Program-made: the position numbers and the translations under genes
Origin: CALMFG01 sp963674805
Lineage (GTDB): Bacteria; Bacillota; Clostridia; Christensenellales; CALMFG01
DNA length: 64,000 nt
Reading direction: 5' to 3'
Assembly: GCA_963674805.2 (NCBI GenBank)
Contig: CAXXNY010000021.1
Coordinates: 1 to 64,000 of the forward strand
The notes under the pieces: generated by a model
What the model saw: the letters and a program-made list of their open reading frames with translations, nothing else
What the model was told of the DNA's origin: nothing
Databases searched by the model: none
In this document: piece by piece, positions 58,463 to 64,000 of the stretch
Numbering within the stretch: the first letter of the stretch is position 1
How the letters are laid out: every line of letters starts with the position of its first letter

Positions 58463-59419
58463 ATGAGAAAGATTTTATTAACGAAAAAACTGAATGCGGA
58501 AAACGCTGCGCTGTTCAAAGATATTCCGGAACTTGATATGGTCACGGTGCTGGACGGCGACCAGACGGGATTTAACGCCAATATCGCGGATGCGGAGGCT
58601 GTGCTTTTATCGACCGCTTACAAGATGACCGATGAGGTTATCTCACAGGCTAAAAACTTAAAGGTCATCAGCAGAACGGGTGCAGGCGTGGATAACGTGG
58701 ATGTAAAAGCCGCAACCGAAAAAGGCATTTTAGTGTTAAACACACCGGAAGCGAACTCCATATCTGTTGCGGAGCATACTGCGGCGCTGATTATCGCGAT
58801 ATCCAAGCAATTGATTATGTATGACAGCGAGTTAAGGGAGGGCAACTTTGGTATACGCCGCAGCGGGAAAACCACGGACATCCAGGGAAAAATACTGGGA
58901 CTGATCGGATGCGGCAGAATCGGGCGGCTGGCGGCAGAAAAACTGAAAGCGGCATTTGAGATGGCTGTAATCGGCTATGACCCATACGTGAAAAAAGCGG
59001 ACGGCATTACGCTCTATGACAATATCGAGGATGTGTTTAAACGCGCGGATTATATTTCGTTGCACATTCCGCTGACGCCGGAAACCCAGAACATGGTGGG
59101 GGACCGTTTACTTAGTATGATGAAGCCGACTGCGTATATCATTAACACGGCGCGCGGAGGCATCATCGATGAAAAGGCGCTGGCGGAAAAATTGAGCAAC
59201 GGCGAGATTGCCGGCGCGGCACTGGATGTTTTAGCCAATGAACCGCCGGAAGCGGATAATCCGCTGTTAAAACTGAAAAATGCGATTTTAACACCGCACT
59301 CTGCCGCACTCAGCAAGGAGTGCTCGGCAAGGGTAGCCTATGAAGCAGCTAAGGGGATTGCGGATTACTTAAAGGGCGGAATGCCGAAGTTTGTTTTTAA
59401 TAAAGAACTAACGAAATAA
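58463..59419 (+). CDS. D-isomer-specific 2-hydroxyacid dehydrogenase
   Basis: A 318-residue NAD-dependent dehydrogenase of the phosphoglycerate dehydrogenase type, without a C-terminal ACT domain. The substrate loop is SRTGAGVDNVDVKAA. The NAD fold is ILGLIGCGRIGRLAAEKLK, followed by the Arg in NTARGGIIDEKAL, the Glu in ANEPPEADNPL, and the catalytic His in LTPHSAALSKE. It would reduce a 2-keto acid or oxidise a D-2-hydroxy acid, for example a keto acid released by one of the neighbouring aldolases. It lies 8 bases after the aldolase gene. Confidence 0.9.
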   Translation: MRKILLTKKLNAENAALFKDIPELDMVTVLDGDQTGFNANIADAEAVLLSTAYKMTDEVISQAKNLKVISRTGAGVDNVDVKAATEKGILVLNTPEANSISVAEHTAALIIAISKQLIMYDSELREGNFGIRRSGKTTDIQGKILGLIGCGRIGRLAAEKLKAAFEMAVIGYDPYVKKADGITLYDNIEDVFKRADYISLHIPLTPETQNMVGDRLLSMMKPTAYIINTARGGIIDEKALAEKLSNGEIAGAALDVLANEPPEADNPLLKLKNAILTPHSAALSKECSARVAYEAAKGIADYLKGGMPKFVFNKELTK

Positions 59420-59441
59420 ATGCAAAACGAGGGGAAGAATA

Positions 59442-60500
59442 ATGGCAAAACAATTTGATTTGATCGGATTCGGCGAAGCGATGGTGCGGTTTAATCCGCC
59501 GGAACATGTCAGGCTGGAGCAGGCGCAATACCTGAACCTGGCGATCGCAGCCGCAGAATTGAATGTCTGTGTGAACACATCCACCTTGGGTTTGAAAACC
59601 AAGTGGGTTTCGAAGCTGGTGGATACATGGAGCGCAAAATATGTGGTGAATAAGGGCAGGGAACACAACGTCAATATGGACGACGTGGTTATCGACAGCT
59701 ATGACGGATGCGGCCGGGTGGCAAGAAACGGGCTGTGCTTTGTTGAGGTCGGTATCGGACCCCGTGCATCACGCCAGATTTATGACAGGGGACATTCGGC
59801 AATCTCTCAAGTCAAACAAGGGGAATTAGACTGGAAAGCGCTTTTCAGTGAAACGGGATGGTTTCATACCACGGGGATCACCTGCGCCATTTCGCCTGCG
59901 GCAGCGGACGAATGTGTCAGGAGCCTAATTGCGGCAAAGGAAGCGGGCGTTACCACCAGTTTTGACCTGAACTTCCGCTCCACGCTTTGGAGCCCGGAAC
60001 AGGCGCAGGCCGCGATGAAAAAAGCGATGCCGTATATTGATGTTCTGATCGGGAATGAAGAAGACTTTGAAACGATGCTGGGTATTAAGGCGGACGACAC
60101 GACCAAAACATATTCCAAACTGGACCCGGAAAGCTACCGCGGGGTCGCAGAAAAGGTATGTAAAGCGTATCCGAACGTGAAGACCATAGGCACAACGCTT
60201 CGCGAAGTGAAGACAGCGACGCTGAATGACTGGCGGACGGTTGCTTACCATGACGGCGAGTTTTACGTATCGCGTAAATATGAAAACCTGGAAATCTACG
60301 ACCGTACAGGCGGCGGCGACAGCTTTGCATCCGGATTGATTTATTCGTTGATCTCCGGAGAATACAAAGGGCAGGATATGATTGAATTTTCAGCCGCGTA
60401 CTCGGCTTTATGCCATGGCTTTATGGGAGACTGGAACTGGGCATATAAAGAAGAAGCGGAAAGCGTCATGAAGGGCGGAAGCGCCAGAGTGAAACGGTAA
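59442..60500 (+). CDS. PfkB-family kinase, probable 2-dehydro-3-deoxygluconokinase
   Basis: A 352-residue kinase resembling the KdgK at 8403 in layout: FGEAMVRFNPP at the start, AELNVCVNTSTLGLKTKWVSKL, TSFDLNFRSTLWSPEQA, GNEEDFETMLG, and the catalytic motif DRTGGGDSFASGLIY near residue 288. It differs in having NLAIAAAELNV in place of the usual GGGEANVA substrate site, so the accepted acid may differ. It lies 22 bases after the hydroxyacid dehydrogenase gene and 17 before an oxidoreductase gene. Confidence 0.87.
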   Translation: MAKQFDLIGFGEAMVRFNPPEHVRLEQAQYLNLAIAAAELNVCVNTSTLGLKTKWVSKLVDTWSAKYVVNKGREHNVNMDDVVIDSYDGCGRVARNGLCFVEVGIGPRASRQIYDRGHSAISQVKQGELDWKALFSETGWFHTTGITCAISPAAADECVRSLIAAKEAGVTTSFDLNFRSTLWSPEQAQAAMKKAMPYIDVLIGNEEDFETMLGIKADDTTKTYSKLDPESYRGVAEKVCKAYPNVKTIGTTLREVKTATLNDWRTVAYHDGEFYVSRKYENLEIYDRTGGGDSFASGLIYSLISGEYKGQDMIEFSAAYSALCHGFMGDWNWAYKEEAESVMKGGSARVKR

Positions 60501-60517
60501 ACGATAGGAGCGGTGAG

Positions 60518-61672
60518 ATGAAAAAGATTAATGTTGGACTGATCGGCCATAAATTCATGGGCAGAGCGCATACACATGCGATAACCGACGCCCCCATTTT
60601 CTTTGATTTGGGTGTGGAGATCGGTAAAAAAACCATATGCTCAAACGAAGAATCGGTGTTTGAAGCAGCAAAACGGTGGGGATGGGAAAAGGCTTCGCTG
60701 GACTGGAAGGAAGTCATTAATGACCCGGAAATTGATCTGGTCAGCATCGCGGCGCCTTCAAAGGTGCATGCGGAAATCGCGATTGCAGCGGCAAAAGCGG
60801 GCAAGCATGTGTTTTGTGAAAAGCCGCTGGCGCTGAACATGAAAGATGCCGAAGCGATGGTCCAGGCGGTTAAAGATAACAATATCATCAACTTCATCGG
60901 ATTCAACTTCCGACGCGTTCCGGCACTTTGCCTTGCAAAGCAGTTAATCGAAGAAGGCACGCTCGGCAGGATCTATCACTTCAGGGCAATATGGTCGCAG
61001 GACTGGCTGACTGATCCGGAATTCCCGATGGCGTGGCGGCTGAGACGCTCCATGGCGGGATACGGAAGCCACGGCGATCTGGGCGCACATACGATTGATA
61101 TTGCAAGATTCCTGCTCGGTGATTTGGATGAAGTCTGCTGTGTTGAACAGACCTTTAACAAAGAACGGCCGATTGCGGTATTTGAAGACGGATTATATGC
61201 AGAAGCCGGAAAAGAAAAGGGACCGGTGGATGTGGACGATGCGTCACAGATGCTGGCGACCTTTAAAGATAAAGAAATCATGGCATATTTTGAAGTTACA
61301 CGTAACGGAACCGGACACAGGAACCAAAACAGGGTGGAAGTTGCGGGCTCAAAAGGTGCGGTGATCTGGGATGAAGAACGGCTTGGCGAGCTGGAATATT
61401 ATAATACTGAGGACCCGGCACACCTACAGGGATTCAGAAGGATTCAGGTCGGCGAAGCTGTCCATAAGTATATGGCAAACTGGTTCCCGGTCGGCCACAT
61501 TATCGGCTACGGCGATACGTTTGTAAATGAGTACTATGATTTATTCACTGCGATTAAAAACAATGACCATAGCATTACGCCGAATTTCGAGGACGGCTTA
61601 AAAGTACAAAAAGTACTGGAAGCCGCGGAAAAGTCCGCTCACACGCGTCAATGGACAAAAGTGGAGTATTAA
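60518..61672 (+). CDS. Gfo/Idh/MocA family oxidoreductase
   Basis: A 384-residue dehydrogenase. The nucleotide fold is INVGLIGHKFMGRAHTHAI and the conserved lysine is in VFCEKPLALNMKDAE. The substrate domain includes IGFNFRRVPALCLAKQLI and MAGYGSHGDLGAHTIDIARFLLGDLDEV, with the Asp-x3-His-x3-Asp active-site pattern. It is of the longer type found in sugar and inositol dehydrogenase groups. It is likely to carry out an oxidation early in the route, upstream of the aldolase and KDG kinase steps. Confidence 0.88.
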   Translation: MKKINVGLIGHKFMGRAHTHAITDAPIFFDLGVEIGKKTICSNEESVFEAAKRWGWEKASLDWKEVINDPEIDLVSIAAPSKVHAEIAIAAAKAGKHVFCEKPLALNMKDAEAMVQAVKDNNIINFIGFNFRRVPALCLAKQLIEEGTLGRIYHFRAIWSQDWLTDPEFPMAWRLRRSMAGYGSHGDLGAHTIDIARFLLGDLDEVCCVEQTFNKERPIAVFEDGLYAEAGKEKGPVDVDDASQMLATFKDKEIMAYFEVTRNGTGHRNQNRVEVAGSKGAVIWDEERLGELEYYNTEDPAHLQGFRRIQVGEAVHKYMANWFPVGHIIGYGDTFVNEYYDLFTAIKNNDHSITPNFEDGLKVQKVLEAAEKSAHTRQWTKVEY

Positions 61673-61697
61673 ACGAGTCCTAAGGAGTATTGATTAA

Positions 61698-62186
61698 ATG
61701 AAAACCTTAAAGGCAGTAGATGTCAGCAATGATAACTTTGCGCCATTCGGCAGTGTAATCAAGGTTACCGGCGCGCTGAAATCGGATGCACAAAACGAGA
61801 TTCAGACCTATTACGGCAAGCTTGCGATCATGAATGAGAGCGGTATTCAGCTTGGGATATGTGTCGCGAAAAACCGGCCGTATGAAGTAACACAGATGGA
61901 GCAGCATGTGGAAACAAAAGAGCTGCTGGCTGCGTTAAAAGGCAGTTTTGTTACACCCGTTGCGCCATCAAAGATGGTAGACGGGAAACAAGTGCCGGAT
62001 TTGGATAAGGCGATTGCGGTGAAGGTCAACCAGGGAGAGGGCGTGGTTTTTGATGTCGGTATCTGGCACTGGACGCCGTATGCAATCACCGAAACTTGCG
62101 ATGTGCTGGTAGGCTTTAAGACCGACACACCGCAGAATGATTTTATTGCCGAACGCACTGAAGACAGAATTTTAATCGAGTTATAG
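61698..62186 (+). CDS. Ureidoglycolate lyase (AllA)-like cupin protein
   Basis: A 162-residue protein of the AllA fold. The start NFAPFGSVIKV is a good match to the family's FAPFGDVI. The middle MEQHVETKELLAALKGSFVTPVAPS fits the segment MERHPxSxQxFxPLxG, and GEGVVFDVGIWHWTPYA fits GxGVxYxxGxWHHP. No purine or allantoin genes are nearby, so the role is likely in the sugar-acid route. It ends the long series; a hairpin follows. It is better conserved to AllA than the relative at 40297. Confidence 0.78.
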   Translation: MKTLKAVDVSNDNFAPFGSVIKVTGALKSDAQNEIQTYYGKLAIMNESGIQLGICVAKNRPYEVTQMEQHVETKELLAALKGSFVTPVAPSKMVDGKQVPDLDKAIAVKVNQGEGVVFDVGIWHWTPYAITETCDVLVGFKTDTPQNDFIAERTEDRILIEL

Positions 62187-62199
62187 ACCGTTTTCATGA

Positions 62200-62242
62200 G
62201 ACACACCTCTTACCGTATGGAAAGTGGCGAGAGGTGTGTGTC
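62200..62242 (+). terminator. Strong hairpin at the end of the second cluster
   Basis: GACACACCTCT pairs with AGAGGTGTGT(G)TC around a 19-base loop. No U-run follows, so it may protect the 3' end or terminate with help. Confidence 0.55.
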
Positions 62243-62252
62243 CTCCTAATAC

Positions 62253-62281
62253 TTGAGACAGCAATTTGTTTGTACTATGAT
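62253..62281 (+). promoter_or_regulatory. Promoter of the motif-poor ATPase gene
   Basis: TTGAGA (62253-62258) and TATGAT (62276-62281) with exactly 17 bases between, 33 bases before the ATG at 62315. Confidence 0.7.
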
Positions 62282-62314
62282 GATGCTGAATCATAAATGT
62301 CTGGAGAGAAAACC

Positions 62315-63799
62315 ATGAAGAACAAAATGACCAACGAAATATTACGAATTGAATTTGCATCAAAAAAAATCAACGGCGTCAATGTTTTGAAAAACGTATC
62401 CCTCAATATCTTTGAGGGTGAGATTGTTAAGCTTTTCGGCGACGAAGGGCAAAGCAAGGCGATGCTGGTGCGTTTGCTGGGCGGATTACTGATTCCGGAT
62501 TCCGGCAGGGTTTTGATTGGCAATAAAGAGGTGGCGATCAGTTCACCTTATGATGCCAAGCGCCTCGGAATCAGCATTATCAATAAAAGGAGTGACCTGC
62601 TGCCTAACCTGACAGTGATGGAGAACCTCTTTTTAGGCAGGCGCGACGAAACCTTTGGCTTGTTCTTCAGCCGAAAAAAACAGTACGAACGGTCCAAAGA
62701 ACTTTTAGATATTTTAGGGTTGGATATTTCACCCGATACAATGGCGAATGAACTGTCGCAGGAACAGATTCAGCTGCTGCAGTTGGAAAAGGCGCTGCTT
62801 GATAATCCAAAGCTTGTGATCATGGACCATACGCATATCCTTTTGGACAATAAACAGATCAAGCTGTTTGAAGGCGTTTTTAAAGAATTGTCAAAGCGCA
62901 AAGTGGGCGTATTAATCGTTGCGCAGAACTTAAAGGATTTCTCATCTATCTCTGACCGGACATACATTATGAAGGATGGGAGCATCATCGGCCATATAAA
63001 ATCGTCGGAGCTTGAAAAAGAAAAAATAGTCAATATGATTACAAAAGACTATTTTGTCAATACGGCCAAGGTTCCGCTCGACAGTGCATCCAAAGAGGTG
63101 CTGAGAATCGAGAATTTATTTACAGACAAGTCTTTATCCGATGTCAGCTTTTCCGTCAAAAAAGGGGAAATACTGAGCATTACCGGTTCTTACGGATCAG
63201 GCAAATGCGAGATCGGCTACACGCTTGCAGGGATGCAGAAAATCAAGGGCGGAGAGATTTTTTTAGAGGATCAGCGGATAAAAATACGCAATCCGAAAGA
63301 TGCCGTTAAAAATAAGATCAGTTTAATTTCATACGAAAATGATGAAGTCGGGCTGCTGACAAACTTATCACTTAAAGAGAATGTCACAATCCCGAGGCTG
63401 AAAAGCATCAGCAAGTTCAGCGTCATCAAAGACGCATTAGAGGACTGCCTCGTTGATGAATTGAGCCGGGATCTCGGTTTTGAGTTTGAAAATAAAGATG
63501 CGGATATCAGCCAGCTGAGTCCGGCGGATCTGAGGAAGGTGGGCATCGCAAGAGCGGTCAGTATCAATCCAAAAGTGCTGATTTTGATAGATGCGACCAA
63601 GGGGCTGAATGCACAGGCGAAAAAGCAGATACTTGAGCTGTTGCTTTCGCTGGCACAAAGAGGGATGTCGATTATCCTGATATCATCAAACGTTTATGAG
63701 ATGCTGCAGATATCCGACCGCGTATTGATTTTTGGGGAGAACGTCATAACAGGAGAAATTAATAAAGACGAGTTGAAATACGGGGAATTCATGTATTAA
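62315..63799 (+). CDS. CUT2-type ABC ATPase homologue with degraded ATPase motifs in both halves
   Basis: A 494-residue RbsA/MglA homologue with full length and an unbroken frame but missing catalytic features. In the N-terminal half, Walker A GENGAGKST is GDEGQSKAM, the Q-loop YQE is NKR, the signature is ELSQEQIQL, Walker B ...DEP is IMDHTH (Glu lost), and the H-loop His is Gln (VAQNL). In the C-terminal half, EDRK is END, LSGGNQQ is LSPADLR, and Walker B is LIDATKG (Glu lost), while GSYGSGKCE looks more Walker-like than usual. GGAGAG precedes the ATG at 62315. A permease gene follows 54 bases later. It may be a non-hydrolysing or regulatory partner rather than a normal importer motor. Confidence 0.85.
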   Translation: MKNKMTNEILRIEFASKKINGVNVLKNVSLNIFEGEIVKLFGDEGQSKAMLVRLLGGLLIPDSGRVLIGNKEVAISSPYDAKRLGISIINKRSDLLPNLTVMENLFLGRRDETFGLFFSRKKQYERSKELLDILGLDISPDTMANELSQEQIQLLQLEKALLDNPKLVIMDHTHILLDNKQIKLFEGVFKELSKRKVGVLIVAQNLKDFSSISDRTYIMKDGSIIGHIKSSELEKEKIVNMITKDYFVNTAKVPLDSASKEVLRIENLFTDKSLSDVSFSVKKGEILSITGSYGSGKCEIGYTLAGMQKIKGGEIFLEDQRIKIRNPKDAVKNKISLISYENDEVGLLTNLSLKENVTIPRLKSISKFSVIKDALEDCLVDELSRDLGFEFENKDADISQLSPADLRKVGIARAVSINPKVLILIDATKGLNAQAKKQILELLLSLAQRGMSIILISSNVYEMLQISDRVLIFGENVITGEINKDELKYGEFMY

Positions 63800-63853
63800 C
63801 ACAGAATATCTTTTCGTTATCAATATAGAATTAAACAGAAATGAGGCGAAGTG

Positions 63854-64000
63854 ATGATAAAGAAGAGTATAAACAGATTTATCAGTAATGATTTGACAGG
63901 CATCACGGTCATCTTTACTGCATTGCTGCTGATTGTCATATTTAAATCGACAACCGGGAGGCTGGCATTCAGCCTGACCGCAATATCAAAAGACGTCGCG
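63854..64000 (+). CDS. Probable ABC permease, N-terminal part, cut by the window end
   Basis: An open frame of 49 codons without stop, starting at an ATG preceded by GAGGCGAAG. It reads MIKKSINRFISNDLTGITVI and continues with a hydrophobic helix (FTALLLIVIF). A basic amphipathic start followed by a first membrane helix is usual for RbsC-type permeases, and it follows the ATPase homologue by 54 bases. The identity is inferred mostly from position. Confidence 0.6.
   Translation, partial: MIKKSINRFISNDLTGITVIFTALLLIVIFKSTTGRLAFSLTAISKDVA

Noticed and set aside
1..64000. CRISPR arrays, tRNA or rRNA genes, prophage or transposase genes
   Set aside because: No regular repeat-spacer pattern, cloverleaf, rRNA segment or transposase motif was seen on either strand.

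Overview
The window reads as a piece of chromosome from an anaerobic, probably clostridial member of the Bacillota. The reasons are strong AGGAGG-type ribosome binding sites, lipobox-bearing substrate-binding proteins with Ala/Glu/Pro-rich linkers, CUT2 (ribose-type) ABC sugar importers, transketolases split into two genes, and LacI and IclR regulators. The taxon is an inference; no rRNA, tRNA or other marker gene is present. Almost everything encoded concerns uptake and breakdown of sugars, polyols and sugar acids. I see no CRISPR array, phage gene, insertion sequence or tRNA.

Layout. 1-2.6 kb: a 2-keto-3-deoxy sugar-acid kinase, a dihydrodipicolinate-synthase-family aldolase and a LuxR-type response regulator, each broken by indels next to homopolymers. 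3.2-6.8 kb (minus): an HpcH/HpaI-like aldolase with altered catalytic residues, a radical SAM protein and an MFS transporter. 7.4-11.3 kb (plus): KDPG aldolase fused to a VOC domain, KDG kinase, then a GPH-type symporter. 11.4-14.0 kb: a YhhN membrane protein and a protein with two methyltransferase domains. 14.2-23.3 kb (minus): deoC, split transketolase, rpiB, araD, lacI, then an FGGY kinase, a TIM-barrel isomerase/epimerase, a frameshifted class II aldolase and a Gfo/Idh/MocA dehydrogenase. 23.7-33.5 kb (plus): a complete CUT2 ABC importer, a phosphomannose-isomerase-like protein, an AlsE/Rpe-type epimerase, a triosephosphate isomerase paralogue, a LarA-like protein, a VOC protein and two TauE/SafE permeases. 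The two divergent units face each other across a 361-base gap holding two strong promoters and three copies of a LacI-type palindrome, so they look like one regulon controlled by the lacI gene inside it.

33.8-62.2 kb (plus): an IclR regulator followed by a long series. It holds an oxidoreductase, a flavin oxidase with an iron-sulfur partner, an FGGY kinase, an AllA-like cupin, a second CUT2 importer, a myo-inositol-1-phosphate synthase homologue, a PfkB kinase, an oxidoreductase, a KpsF-like SIS isomerase, a HAD phosphatase, a zinc dehydrogenase, a cyclase-family hydrolase and an orphan permease. Then comes a block of aldolase, RpiB variant, split transketolase, a divergent transaldolase-like protein, aldolase, hydroxyacid dehydrogenase, KDG kinase, oxidoreductase and cupin. 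IclR-like palindromes (GTTTCA/TGAAAC arms) lie before this series and again over the promoter of the orphan permease. 62.3 kb to the end: an ABC ATPase homologue that has lost most ATPase motifs in both halves, followed by a permease cut by the window end.

How the genes fit together. In the LacI unit, FGGY kinase, TIM-barrel 3-epimerase, AraD and transketolase form a plausible route from an imported or oxidised ketopentose to xylulose 5-phosphate. The plus-strand arm adds hexose- or tetrose-phosphate isomerases. In the second half, Gfo/Idh dehydrogenases, sugar-acid aldolases and KDG kinase point to oxidative sugar-acid routes. The RpiB variant, transketolase and transaldolase-like block looks like a dedicated carbon-shuffling module, possibly for a four-carbon or otherwise non-cyclising sugar phosphate. 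That module and the motif-poor ABC ATPase are the best candidates for undescribed biology here.
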